This document shows positions 10,310-22,289 of a stretch of 64,000 bases of DNA, in pieces. The stretch covers positions 72,740 to 136,739 of the forward strand of contig MNCI01028413.1 of assembly GCA_015680685.1 (NCBI GenBank), written 5' to 3'. The DNA comes from Gnetum montanum. Its lineage: Eukaryota; Streptophyta; Gnetopsida; Gnetales; Gnetaceae. Each line of letters opens with the position of its first letter. Within the stretch, counting starts at the first letter, position 1. Under the pieces are notes generated by a model that saw only the letters and a program-made list of their open reading frames with translations, was not told the DNA's origin and made no database searches. The translations under genes and the position numbers were made by a program.

Positions 10310-12339
10310 TTGGTCCAGTCTAAAATGCTTAGGGACTAGAGGCTCATTCAGTAGTATGGCTAATGGGTTCTTGAGGAGCTCACAATATCAGTCATGCCAC
10401 TTACAAGCATCCTTAGACATTTGCTTATACTAGATGTGTCCAGCATGAAGTAGTTAGTCCAAGAGCTCCGATCACTTAATGGGTAATGGTGTGTACTTTG
10501 AGTGATCTTTGCACTCAAAGCTAGGCCTTGAGGTAGCTATTACCATGGCTGCCACAGATGCAAGCTAGTTATTTACCATAGTGCTAGAGCTAGATGCCTT
10601 ATTATTATTAGTTGGGGCCTTGGGTGGCTTGGCCATTAGTTTGATGTTGTTTAGCTTAGCCTTGTTGGCCACCATTGCTACAGTTGTAATTGCCTATTTT
10701 CCCTTGTCCTTGTTCTTTTCTTTCTTTATGTATAAATTTTTATAGGCCACATAGGCTGGGTCCTTACTAACCTCCACTACATCTTGAATATTTTTTATTT
10801 GAGCAAATTCTTGGCTCAAGGATTGTGGGGCAAGGTAATACAGCTTCAACTTAATGAAGTCATTCACTGCCCCTTTGAAAATGACCAATAGGTGTGTCCC
10901 CATGATAGGCTCATGGATCTTGTTAAGTGATGCACTTCATCACTGAATGAATTTTTACATGGGCTCTAAGTGGCCTTGCTTAACTTGCATTAACTAATCC
11001 AAGGTCACCTCAGGCTTCAAATTATACTTGAAGCATGTGATGAATTAGGTGAGAAACTCCTCCAAAGATGAAATGGAGGCCCTGGGGAGTGCATGGTACC
11101 AATCTAGTGCCCTGCCAATGAAAAACATGGCAAACACATGAATGATTATGTCTGGCCATGCCTATAGTAGCAGGCATTTAGACTGGAAGGTCACCAGATG
11201 GACATTGGAATCCCCTTCATCATTGTATTTGGTGAATTGGGGTAACGGGACCCTAGTGGACAGTGCCAGTGATGAGACTACAAGACTAATTAGATTGTCC
11301 TAGTAAAAGTCCATCACATGGACCATTTCAGAGGAGACAACCTTGAGCTACTTGACCTCTTTAGTGAGGCTTTGGATCAGTTATAATGCTTGATCCAATC
11401 TTGGCATGTTTATAGCAGAATGCATGGGTTGTGCTACCCATTGTGATTGTTGTGTGGCCCACGAGTTGGCTCCAGGTTGTGTGACCACATGTGATGCTTG
11501 TTGCATGGGCCATGTGATGAACATAGTAGCTAGGCCCCACCACATGCTTATGGGTTAGGCCATTATGGAGGGTGCCAACATGATAGGTATGATGAAAGAT
11601 GTCTGAGTCACATGTGGTGGAGGAATGTGCGGCGTGTCCACATAAGGTTCTGTAGGTACAACAATTGTTAGTGCAGAAGGCTGGATAGGCTGAATAGGAA
11701 AAACAGGCTAAACAAGCTATGCAGGTATGATGAAGAGCAACCTAAAAGGAAGCACAACATCTTGGCACATCTACTTTTTTGGTGAGTTGCCACCATAGGC
11801 ATGGACCTAGGTGGTGACACTTGGCTAATGACTATCTCCATAAAGACATATTGGTAGGACTATGAAGGGATGGAAGTAGAGTTTATCCACTAGAATGAGG
11901 TATGGAATGAGTCATCATGCTCAGATCAAGCTTCAAACTCATCCAGCTTTTCCTACAAGAGCCTCTCGTAGTCAATCCCTACCTCACACTCGAGGTTGCA
12001 GATGAGGTTATCCAACATCCATTGGTAGGGCTCCATGAGCAGAATAAAGTTCATAGCAGAAGGGAACCATTCCCTCCCATTTTGATGTATTAGCTCAAAA
12101 CTACGTTTGGCATCCATTTCTTAGTGGTCTATGTACAAACTTGCCTAGATTTTTTTGCAAATGAAGTTATATTACTCATCATTGAGCAACATGTACTTGG
12201 GAGGTAGGTTGCACAACCTAAAAGATTGTCTCTATTCCACTAGGACAGGACTAGGAGGATGGTCAATCTAGATCTCCTATTGAACAAGCCAAACAACAAC
12301 TACGCTTGAAGTAGAGGTTAAAGGCTATTCAAGATTCAT
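10310..12339 (-). pseudogene. Ty3/Gypsy gag, copy 1
   Basis: The minus-strand start ATG is at 12,337-12,339. The gag core lies at about 11,010-11,235 and reads like a plant retrotransposon Gag domain: KYNDEGDSNVHLVTFQSK, then FIGRALDWYHALPRASISSL. A second conserved block is KGAVNDFIKLKLYYLAPQSL (about 10,800-10,890). At its end (10,200-10,310) a C-x2-H, H-x4-C cluster (CQHH ... HNIYFC) followed by DDIQCMIDKGEL matches the nucleic-acid binding linker of Tat-type Gag-Pro. Stops and frameshifts break it throughout. Product when intact: capsid/nucleocapsid of the retrotransposon. Protease follows directly on the same strand. Confidence 0.8.
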
Positions 12340-12384
12340 GGTGCAAGGGGGAAATGTGAAGGTTGCTAAATTTAAAAGGAAGAA

Positions 12385-12540
12385 AAATGGCTAACTCTAC
12401 TAACTGAAAAAAAAATAATCAAGTGTGAAAATGTAGAAAAAAATGGCTAAGTATAGATCTACTGAGAAAATGGCTAAGTGTAAAAACACAGAAAAAATGA
12501 CTAAGTATAAATTGTTTAAAAAAATGACTAACTCTAGGAC
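12385..12540. repeat. A-rich tandem repeat in the gag leader, copy 1
   Basis: About five degenerate units of the AAAAATGGCTAAGTATA type, equivalent to those at 3,930-4,205 but fewer, so copy number changed after the elements diverged. Confidence 0.6.
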
Positions 12541-12678
12541 TATGCTTAGAGCTGATAATGCTCCCTACACTGGGAGCTGACTATGCTCTCTTGAGCACCC
12601 AAAATTTGGCAAAGTGTTTAGTATATGCTCTGGTGTTGTCAAGTGGAGTTCCAAGGGAACCAATGATGGGGACCAATT

Positions 12679-14206
12679 TGCACAGGGTGTAGAGAGCATG
12701 CAAAGTAATAACCAAGGAAGGTTGAAGAAGGAAATGGCAAAGGCCCTCCTTCTAGTGCTATAAAACTATAGCGATTGAAAACATCAGAGGTTGGAATGGT
12801 GCACTGAGAGGTCCATGGTCATACAACTTTGATCCCACATCCACATGAGGGCCTACTAGAAGTGGAAGTGGGGTGTCTATAATGATCTTGTCAATCAAAC
12901 TGGGACTTATAGGGTGTTACGCCAAAATGAATGCAAATGATTTACATGGTCTTTGCAATGTCCATGATGTCCACTAAGGTGAGCATAGTTGAGGTTTTGA
13001 GTGCAAATGAAGGTGCAAATGCGTGCATATGTGTAGAATGCAAGTTTTCTAGTTGAATTCTTTAAAATGCCAACCCCTAAAATGTGAAATTATAGGGTAT
13101 TTATAGGGCTAGGATTAGCACGAATTGCATATTGGGCACCATGTGGAAGAGAGATAGTTGGAACTACACTAGCCCCAACTACACTCCCACTAAAGCAAAT
13201 GGTGTTCTACAGGTGTGCTCTAATGGACCCTATGAGACTACTAGATTATGACTATGTTGCCAAGACTACATGTGCAAGTGCCAAACAGACCACCATGTAC
13301 CTCAAAAAAACACAAAATTATGTAGTTTTGGAGACTACACTCTGGGAGTATGCTATCCACTCTTTCAAGTGGTGTCAAGTGTAGGTACAATTTTGGGGGG
13401 AAATGGGGGGTGCAAAAGAAATGCAAATTGTTGATCTTTCTTTCCAAAGGAATGTTGGAGCTGACATGAAGACCAGTGTTGAGTTCTAGAGGCATCTGGA
13501 GGCAATTTTACATGACTACACCAACTACACTCTAGAGTGTACTCCAACAATGAAAATTTTTTACAAAACTGATGTCCTCATGCAAACTATGCTGACTATG
13601 CTCTAAAGCATAGTCCTAGTAGTGGGAAGCATAGTCCAGTAGTTAGAAATTTTTCCAAACTATTTCTTCCATCCCAAGCATGCTTGACAGCTTCTAGTAG
13701 AAATTTTGCCAAACTATTTTTTCCATGCCAAGCAAGCTTGACAACTCCTAGCTTGATAGTTAGTAAATTTGCAAAATTAGACATTGGTGCATAGACTACA
13801 CAAACTATGTTGATTGCACTTTGGAGCATAGTAGGAAGTGTAGTCTAGCAATTGGAAGATTTGCTAAACTATTTCTTCCATCCTCACCAAGCTTGACAGC
13901 TTTTGGCTTGGCACTTAGGCAAATTTGCAAAACTAGCCATTGGTGTGCAAACTACACTGACTATGCTCTAAAGCGTAGTCCTGGTAGAGTGAGTGTACTC
14001 CAATCCTTAGAAAATTTTGTAGCTACTATCGACGCCTAAAAATATTGCAAACCTATACTGTTCATGTAAACTACACTAACTATGCTCTAGAGCATAGTCC
14101 CAGCAATGGGGAGCCTGGTCTCAACACTTAGTAAAAATTTGCCAAGTTTTGACACTTACATAAATTTGTAGTTAAGACCTAAGAGCCCAAATTTGGTGGT
14201 GTTTCA
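12679..14206 (-). mobile_element. Gypsy LTR, copy A1 (5' LTR, minus orientation)
   Basis: On the minus strand it begins TGAAACACCACCAAATTT at 14,206. The TATA box (minus CTATAAATACCCTA) is at about 13,097-13,112, so U3 is about 1.1 kb. U3 holds a series of palindromic units, including a perfect 20-bp one at 14,079-14,098. The inner end near 12,679 is placed where a TGG-starting segment similar to that of copy A2 follows; I cannot name the primer tRNA. gag starts 340 bp beyond. The outer end abuts plus-strand pol sequence exactly. Confidence 0.7.
14079..14098. repeat. Perfect 20-bp palindrome in LTR U3
   Basis: ACTATGCTCTAGAGCATAGT equals its own reverse complement. Related units in the same LTR lie at about 13,525, 13,588, 13,820 and 13,960; see the findings. 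Confidence 0.9.
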
Positions 14207-16280
14207 AAGATTTGTATTGCTACACCTAATGGCAAGGCAAAAATGCTAAAACTAATCTCCTTGCTAGATCCCTAGCATGTCCAAGACATGACTAAGATGC
14301 TAAACAATAACATCAAGTCATTCACATGATCATATGAAAACATGCTAGGCCTAGACCCTTGGCTAGTCTATCACAATATCATTCTTGATCCCTACATTAA
14401 ACTGGTCAAATGGAAAGTGCGCAAGGTTAGACATGAGGTGGTGTTGGCTGTCCATGATGAAATCACCAAGCTTTACAAAGCTAGTTTCATTTGGGCCATT
14501 GACTATGCAGACTAGATCTCCAAAATCGTAGTTGTGCCCAAGAAAAATGGAAGTATATGCATTTGCATAGACTTCTAAGAACTAAACAAGGCAACCATCA
14601 AAGATTATTTTTCGTTGCTCAATATTGATCAACTAATCGATACCACAACTGGGCACACCTTGTTATTCTTTATGGATGGGTTTTCGAGCTATAGCTAGAT
14701 TAGGATCAAACCTAAGCACCAACTTAGCACAACCTTCATGATCCCCTAGGATATGTTTTGCTATATCATGATGCCTTTTGGACTCAAAAATGTAGGAGCA
14801 ATATATCAATGCATGATGACATATATCTTTAGTGATTACATGTTACGCTTGCTCAACGACTATGTCGATGACATCACGATTAAGTCCAAAGTAGCTCACA
14901 ACCATGTAAATGATCTAAACATAGTGCTTAAACATTACTTAAAATATGATCTTAGGTTAAATCTCAAGAAGCATTTTTTTAGTATCATAATAGGCTAGAT
15001 GCTTGGTTTTGTAGTATCCAAAGTAGGAATACTCATAGATCCTGACAAGGATAATGCCATAGCCAACTTAGCACCACTGGCCAACCTTAAGGAGCTATGA
15101 GGGTTGCAAGGTAGACTACAATTTATACATAGGTTTATAGCACGGTTAATCAACAATTTATAGCCAATGCAACATCTACTTAAGAAAGGAGCCCACTTCA
15201 AGCGGACGGCTCAATGCCAATAAGCATTTGACAATCTTAAGTAAGATCTAGCACAGCTTCCTATGGGTCACCTTCCGTAAGGAGATAAACCTTTTTACAT
15301 CTACCTTGCCACTTCTGACACGTCCATTTCTTCTTTTCTTTGACAAAAGCAAGATGATGGCATAGAGGTACCAATTTACTACTTGATCCATGCATTAGTA
15401 GCCCATGAAGTGAAATACAATGATGTAGAAAAGTAGTGCCTCACCTTAGTCTTCTCACTCAAGAAGTGAAGGCAATACCTTTTCCACAATCAAGTCAATA
15501 TCATTTGCAAAAATAGTGTGCTCCAACCAATCATAATGAACATCTTTAAGAGTAGTCGTATTGCATGATGGAAAGTAATAATAGCAAAGTTTGACCTACA
15601 CTATGTTGTGCAAGCCTCAACAAAAGGTTAAGCCATAGCCACCCAACTCACAACTTCACCCATAAATGATCAGGCAACTATAGATCCTGAATTCCTAGAT
15701 GAGCATGTTAACAACGTTAGCCAGGTGCCTAACAACTATGAGGCACTCTTGCATTTTGATGGAGCTCCCAAGGGGGTAGCACCACTATTGTTATCATGTT
15801 TTTCTTTGAGGAGATCTAATCCTTCGCATATCGTTTTGCATTCCCTTGCACTAACAATGTGGCAAAGTACAAAGCTCTCCTCCAAGGTATCCTTGCAGCA
15901 TTCAACCTAGGGATCCAACACCTAATGATTTGAGGCAACTCACAATTAGTAGTCAACCAGGTAACACAGGTTTATGCCTACAAGGCCAAACATTTACAGC
16001 CTTATTATGACCTGGCAAAGCACTTGCGTAAACACTTTACAACAGTAGATATCCAACACATTCCTCAAAATAAAAATGTCAACATACTAGCAACATTAGC
16101 TTTAAGCATTGTGCTTGACATGTTCCACACATTTCCCACCTCAGTGGAGGATTGCATTATGCCTATCATGCAAATCACTAACATTGCATCCATAGCCATA
16201 GTAAGCACAACCATGCAAGAGAGTGATACGATGATAACAAAGCATACCTTTCACAGGGTCAATCTCTGCAACACTTAACT
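14207..16280 (+). pseudogene. Ty3/Gypsy reverse transcriptase and RNase H
   Basis: The plus strand reads as Gypsy pol with about twenty in-frame stops. Landmarks: FTWSYENMLGLDP (about 14,320), the VPKKNGSICICIDF block (14,530-14,577), MPFGLKN (14,771-14,791), and the catalytic YVDD (14,861-14,872) in NDYVDDITIKSK. The connection domain follows (LQGRLQFIHRFIARL, KKGAHFK), then the RNase H with IYYLIHALVAHEVKYNDVEK and, at 15,930-16,100, QHLMI, NSQLVVNQV and HIPQNKNVNILATLAL, the pattern of the plant Gypsy (Tat/Athila type) RNase H. Stops often replace expected W or Q (YAD*ISK, SYS*IRIKP). When intact it would copy the element RNA to DNA. Its 5' side is cut exactly by the LTR at 14,206, so protease and gag of this copy are missing on this strand. 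Confidence 0.88.
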
Positions 16281-16319
16281 ACTACCCAAAAAGATGTAGT
16301 GCATAGAAGTTCATGGTAG

Positions 16320-17465
16320 TATGTCATCGTGGGTGATAACATGTTATGTCATAGATCCTATGATGCCATACTACTAACCTACGTAAGTAATAGCAAAGCA
16401 CAAAAAATCATTGATCAAGTTCATGAGGGATTGTGTGGAGGTCACACAGCACCTAGGACAATGGCAATGAAAACTAGATGATTAGGATATTACTAGCCTT
16501 ACATGGAGTGTGATTGTGTCTCAAAGGTTAAAATGTGCAACATGTGTCAATGACATGGCAACCTAATGCACGTGCCACCAACTGAATTTCACACATCACA
16601 GATCACATGGCCATTTCAACATTGGGGCTTGGACATCATTAGACCCATAATGCCTAAATCCTCCACATGGCATAACTTCATAATAACCACAACTAAGTAT
16701 TTTATGAAGTGCGTTGAGGCTATTCCTCTTAGGAACATGACATTGCAATAGGTTTGCAAATTCATGCTCGATAACATAGTGAATCATTTTAGCTTACCCA
16801 TGACCATAGTAACACACAATGGGCCACAATTTAGTAGTGCCGAAACTAAAGCCTTTTGTGAGTGCTTTGGTATCAAACATTCCTTCTCATCACCATACTA
16901 CCCTTAGGCAAATGACCAAGCGGAGGCCACTAACAAAGTTATCATAAACCTTTTGAAGAAGATGCTAAGCAACAACAAATGATGATGGCATGAGCAACTA
17001 GTCTACGCACTCTAAGCATACCACACAGCACACCACATAGCAATAGGTAAGAAGCCTTACAGCCTTGTTTATGGGTCTGAAGCAATTTTTCTGCTGGAAT
17101 TATAGGTTCCATCACTTTGGGTGATCCTCTCAAACCTCATCAATGAAGCTCAAAAAAATGAGTTGAGGATTGTAGACCTCAACTCAATAGAGGAGGAGTG
17201 CATGCAAACACTTAATTGCATCGAATGGTACCATGAAAAGCAACTACAAAAACACAATCACAACCAACATCAACGCCCAATCAAGAAAGGGGATCTAGTC
17301 CTCAAGGTCGTTCATGAACTTGCAGATAAATTCTCAACCAACTGGGAAGGACCTTTTGTGGTCACTAAGGTCTATGACAATGGAGCATTCAAGCTTGCTA
17401 ATCAAGATGAGAATGAGTTTGCCAATCCAGTGAATCATTTGTACTTGAAGTTGTACTATGCCTAG
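16320..17465 (+). pseudogene. Ty3/Gypsy integrase
   Basis: The zinc-binding part (HEGLCGGHTAPRTM, then CNMCQ) is followed by the catalytic core: first Asp in WGLDIIRP (16,632-16,634), second position in VTHNGPQF (16,815-16,817) and Glu in AEATNK (16,923-16,925). The last two are 35 residues apart, the D,D(35)E spacing, but the second Asp is His here, so the enzyme would be dead even without its stops. A 114-codon open stretch (17,121-17,465) is the C-terminal part, with KKGDLVLKV and NWEGPFVVTKVYDNGAFKL, ending with TAG. Integrase inserts the cDNA into the genome. Tandem repeats begin 25 bp after the stop, as in Tat/Ogre-type elements, whose 3' untranslated regions often contain them. Confidence 0.88.
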
Positions 17466-17489
17466 CATGTACCACCCCACATCAATTCA

Positions 17490-18095
17490 ACATGATAAGC
17501 ATTCATCTACTATGATGTTAAACTAGCATCCACACCTCATGTCGTCCACGATGTTAAATTGGCACAACATTCGTCCTTGGGTCATGATGTTAAACTAGCA
17601 CAATAGCATGTCTACTATGATGTTAAACTAGCACAACATACATATACTATAATGTTAAACTAGCACATGCCTATAGTTCATCTGCCATGATGTTAAACTT
17701 GCCCAGTTCATCTACTATGACATTAATCCACACCTCACATATGTCATGATGTTAAATTGGCACAATATTCATCCTTAGGTCACAATGTTAAACTTGCACA
17801 ATAGCATGTCTACTACGATGTTAAATTGGCACAACATACATCTACTATGATGTTAAACTGGCACACACATATAGCTCATCCACTATGACATTAAACTGGC
17901 ATGGCATACATTTGCTATGATGTTAAACTAGCACATGCATATAGCTCATTTGCTATGATGCTAAACTGGCATAGCAATCTACTATGATTATCAAGTGGCA
18001 CAACTCATCTACTACAATGCTAAACTAGCACACAACAGTCTACTAGGACTATAAGTTAGCACACCACTATCTACCAAGACCTTAAACTAGCTTTG
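17490..18095 (+). repeat. Tandem repeat in the 3' untranslated region of the Gypsy element
   Basis: The motif CTACTATGATGTTAAACTAG followed by CACA recurs at least fifteen times with irregular spacing of about 30-60 bp. Many units carry TGGCACA in place of TAGCACA. It runs up to C-rich sequence next to an assembly gap, so the true length is unknown. Confidence 0.9.
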
Positions 18096-18182
18096 CCATC
18101 AGTCATGCATAGTTCCACGAGCAAGAGAGCAAGAATAATTCTTACTCCCCCCCTTCCACCCTCCCCCCCGACCATCCCCCCC

Positions 18183-18264
18183 NNNNNNNNNNNNNNNNNN
18201 NNNNNNNNNNNNNNNNNNNNNNNNNNNNNNNNNNNNNNNNNNNNNNNNNNNNNNNNNNNNNNNN
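18183..18264. other. Assembly gap (82 N)
   Basis: A run of 82 N directly follows a C-rich stretch (18,145-18,182). The gap lies between two tandem-repeat fields, so the real missing length may differ. Confidence 0.99.
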
Positions 18265-18329
18265 CCACTCTTTTCTACACCATGTGGGTAGGGATACAGT
18301 AGTCCTAGAATGGAGCACCTATCACCAAT

Positions 18330-18655
18330 GCAACCTTAGAGCACTTGCAGCATGATGGCCCCCTACCATTTTGCTGGTTTTCTAAGCACTTGCCACCAGA
18401 GTGGCCTTAGAGCACTTGCAACATCATGATTCCCCACCATTTTTCTAGTTTTTTGGGAACTTGCCATCAGCATAGCCTTTGGAGCATTCACAGCATCATT
18501 GCCCCAAGGCATTTTTTTGGCTTTTTGAACACCTTCAATTGGCATAGCCTTTCAAGCATTTGTAGCATCATTGCCCCTAGGCATTTTGCTAGTTTTCTAA
18601 ACACTTGCCATCGATTCAGCCTTTGGAGCACTCATGGTAACATCACCCCTGACAT
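18330..18655 (+). repeat. About 72-bp tandem repeat, five copies
   Basis: Units start near 18,338, 18,411, 18,481, 18,553 and 18,625 with AGAGCACTTGCAGCATCAT-like sequence and contain CATTTTGCTAGTTTTCTAA and ACTTGCCATCA parts. It continues the repeat-rich 3' region of the same element beyond the gap. Confidence 0.85.
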
Positions 18656-19622
18656 TTTATTTGCATTGTGTGTTTTGTGATTTTCTTGTCTTCTCAAAGT
18701 TGTGTTTGTAGGACAAAGCCTAAAGGCGGTCATGCAAAGGTGCATCTCATCGCAGATACAAGTCATCGCATTACTCTGATGTGCACAATTGGACTAGTTG
18801 AGACTCTTAAGAGTGCACATCTCTACTACCCTATTATAACCTACCTACACCCATCCTAGTGTCTCCATACTCTTGCATTCTCCTACATAGTTAAAACTGC
18901 AAATCCCTCTAACACATACATGCTATGACCACATGGCATCCTTTGCAAGTCAAATTGTAGAACCCAAGGTAGACATAACATAAGTTGTCCTATGGAGAGC
19001 CTTTGTTGGCTAGTTAAAGCCTAGGAGAATGTAACACAAGTCATCCTAGGGAGGAAACACCTATCCTACAGATGCAACACGATTTCGCAAGCATTAAAGC
19101 AAAGCCCATTTGGTGGCACACAATCCACTTGATGAAAAGCATCACACAGTTAGCATTTAGCAATATGCAGAACCCAAATATGGTTCACCCTATAGTAGAA
19201 TAAAAATAAGCAAAAAAAGAAAAAGAAAAAAAAAGAGTGAAGTAGGAAAATCATGCCTACAAGCAAGTCAGTAGAGTTGCAATTTCGCAATCAATCTAGC
19301 CCTGAAATCCACCTTGACTTCCTCATGAGCACTTTGACGAGAGGTCAACATTTTCAAGGGCAAGCCACCTTGGTGCCATGGTCACCATCAACTGTGCTAA
19401 CTCCATATCCTACATCATGACATCTTGTTTACATTTTATCTCCCCTTTTATCCCTAACACATTACCTACACATCTCACTCTCAGCATACTACTACCTATA
19501 GTACTTTTAAGCATGGCCTAGCAACATCCAAGCATGCATGGAAGAGCGATGTTGGTGCCAAATCTATTGTGGTGTTTTATCATTCTTTGTCAATGTCTCT
19601 TAGGCCACTCCTCTAGACATCA
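18656..19622. other. Non-coding 3' region of the Gypsy element
   Basis: No coding frame is supported. An A-rich, G-interrupted stretch lies at 19,198-19,240. The stretch ends at the polypurine tract. Confidence 0.55.
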
Positions 19623-19623
19623 A

Positions 19624-19637
19624 TAAAGAGGGTCCAA
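19624..19637 (+). promoter_or_regulatory. Polypurine tract of the Gypsy element
   Basis: TAAAGAGGGTCCAA stands directly before the LTR start TGAAGCACCATC. Such a tract primes plus-strand DNA synthesis and fixes the orientation of this LTR as a plus-strand 3' LTR. Confidence 0.65.
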
Positions 19638-21440
19638 TGAAGCACCATCAAATTTGGGCTACTGCATCTCGATTGCAAATTTTCCTAAGTGTTAGCACGA
19701 GGCCACTTTCTGCAAATTTTTTTTAAGTGCTAGGACTATGCTCTCCATTTTCCTAGGGTGTAGTTAGCACAATAGAGAGATAGTCAGCTCCAAGAATTGA
19801 TTTTTTGCAATTTTTCCTAAGTATCATCATGAAGCAAGAAGCTACAAATTTTTCAAGTGTTGGGATTATGCTCTCCACTTCTCCAGAGCGTAGTTAGCTC
19901 AATAGAGAGCGTAGTCAACACCAAAAGCCAATTTTGCAAATTTTTCTAAGTGTCAATCCAGCAATTGTAGATTTTTCTAAGTGCTGAGACTATGCTCTCC
20001 ACTACCCTAGAGCATAGTCAAGTGTACTTAGCATGGAAGACCCAGTTTTGCAAAAATTTTCTAAGTGTCAAGACTATGCTCTCCACTGCCTTAGAGCATG
20101 GTCAAGCATAGTCAATTGGAAGCTAATTTCTACAAGTTTTAACAAGTTCTGGGACTACACTTAATCCCAATTAGGAGCATAGTCAACCTCTCATGGAAAG
20201 CGTAGTTAGCACATAGCCACTTTTCTGCTAAATTTTTTGAAGTGTTGGACTATGCTCTCCCCAAGTCTAGAGTGTAGTTGAGCACAGTCAACCAAAACAG
20301 CCTCCAAAGACCTCCACAACACAACACCAGCATTCAACTTAGCTCCAACACACCTTCAACAAGTGTAGTTAGCAAAAATGCATCTTTTTTGTACCCCTTT
20401 TTCGCCCCAAATTGTAACTATGCTTAACCCCACTCAAGATAGTGGATACTGTAGTCTTGAAGCATAGTCTCCAAAGTTGCATTTTTTGAAGTACATTGTG
20501 GTCCTCTTAGCACATGCACATGCAATTGGTAGCATAGTCATAGTCTCACAGAGTCCGTCAGAGCATAGCAGATCATAACACCACTAGCCTTAGTAAAGAG
20601 CATAGTTGGGTGTAGTGTAGTCCCAATAGTCCCATTGCCACATGGCAGTTGATCTGCATTTTACGCTAACACTAGGCCTATAAATACCCTAGCCCTCTAT
20701 GTTTTAAGGGCTAGAAAATTTGAATGTTAGGAAACTTGAAGCACATTTTGGCATTTTGGCAAGTCAAGGCATTCGCAAATTTTGGGTTAGCATTTGGCAA
20801 GGTTGTAGACCATCGTCGCTCATCATAGCCTATTGCACACCATGGCAGCCAACTCGATAGGCATAGACACTATGGCAAAATTTTAGTCTTCATGGCCAAA
20901 CATGTCAAGACTATGACTACACTGTCCACTATGCCTATTGTACACTGTGTACCTTGTCATCCCTTCTAAAGTTAACTATACTCAACCCCATTTGTGTTGG
21001 TGTTCCGCTCTCTCTCTCTCTCTCTCTCTCTTTCTATGCATCTTTAGCATTTTACTTGCATTTTTGCATTTTACTTGCATTTTTGCTATTTTTTATGCAT
21101 AGCGACACATTGACAACTTTGTTTTGCACCAAAAATCTTAACTGCACTCCCTCGTTGACACTGCAAACACCACTTGACACTTAGCATCATTTGGCATCAC
21201 ATTTGGTAAGTCCTTGTTTGATTGACAAGACTATTCTAGGCATCCTGTCTCTATCTCTAGTAGATCTTCACATGGACACAAGGTTAGGACTGTATGCCTA
21301 CGAACCACTTGGTGTTCCAGCCATCAACTTTTTCAATCACTACAACTGCAAGCTGCATATAACAATGCAAATTGCAGTTTACAGGAAAGGTTTCAAGGGA
21401 ATGCAAGTAGCACTATCTCACAATTTGGAGAGTATAGGTC
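19638..21440 (+). mobile_element. Gypsy 3' LTR, copy B (plus orientation)
   Basis: It starts TGAAGCACCATCAAATTTGGG, the reverse orientation of the LTRs ending at 5,852 and 14,206. U3 has five GACTATGCTCTCC..AGAGCATAGTC-type units (19,735-20,300); the TATA box (CCTATAAATACCCTAG) is at about 20,690. Similarity to copy A1 continues at GTTTGATTGACAAGAC (21,213-21,228) and weakly to about 21,350, so the right end lies between about 21,350 and 21,450. It carries a CT microsatellite that A1 lacks. Confidence 0.7.
21008..21032 (+). repeat. (CT)n microsatellite in the LTR
   Basis: About twelve CT units inside the R-U5 part of LTR copy B; absent from LTR copies A1 and A2. Confidence 0.95.
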
Positions 21441-21604
21441 AATGAGAATAGTAGAATCATGCAATTCCAACAACAAGATAGTATCACCTTTTGGAAGGCC
21501 AAAAATGCTTGAAATTTACACCCACTTGAAGGCATGATACCTTCCAGAAGCCTTTAGGACATGGATTGCAAGATGTTGCGAGTAGCCTTATTCTGTAATA
21601 TCCA

Positions 21605-22207
21605 ATGGTAATTACTATTATGTACGAAGAAACTCCTAACATATAATAGCCAAGACTAAAAACTAACACATGAGGCATAATAACCTCTTGGGATACCATC
21701 ACTTCTATTGTAAACTTAGCATTTAATTTGAAAAGTTATGAATAATCATTAGATAATAGTTAAGTATGATGAGTTGGAAACCTAAGTATGACACTAGGAA
21801 TCATAAAAATTTTCATGTTTGATAAATTGAACCAACTAATCTAATGGGTACAATTTTAGCCTCATCTCATCTATGATTTATTGCAAGAGTCTAAAGAGTT
21901 ATGGTTATTTTTTTGAAGAGTACTAGCTTTTTATTGCATTTATTTGATATAGGTACAATAAGTTCTATTAGAATTAAAAATTAAGGTAATTATTAATATG
22001 AAAAAAAAAACTCCTAACATATAATAGCCAAGACTAAAAATTAACACCCGAGCCATAATAATCACTTGGGATACCATCACTTTTATTGTAAACTTAGTAT
22101 TTAATTAGAAAAGTTATCAATATTCATTAGATGATAGTTAAGAATGATAACTTGGAAATGTAAGAAACACATTAGGAATCATAAAAGTTTTCATGTTTAA
22201 CATTTCA
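21605..22207 (+). repeat. Direct duplication of about 215 bp
   Basis: About 21,605-21,830 and 21,990-22,205 share AACTCCTAACATATAATAGC and the following 200 bp (AAGACTAAAAA, TGGGATACCATCACTT, TTTTCATGTTT) with roughly 10 percent differences. They are separated by about 160 bp of AT-rich DNA. Neither copy codes. Confidence 0.85.
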
Positions 22208-22289
22208 TAAAGTATGTAATTCTCATTTATGATTTACTGTTAGATCTTCATTTAAACATTGTGTTACATTATACTTGAACATTTATCTT

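Noticed and set aside
18071-18302. Open frames across the first gap
   Set aside because: Most of the translation is N; the rest is C-rich low-complexity sequence.
20954-21184. 76-codon frame with a poly-Leu/Ser signal-peptide look
   Set aside because: It is a translation of the CT microsatellite and T-rich repeats within an LTR.
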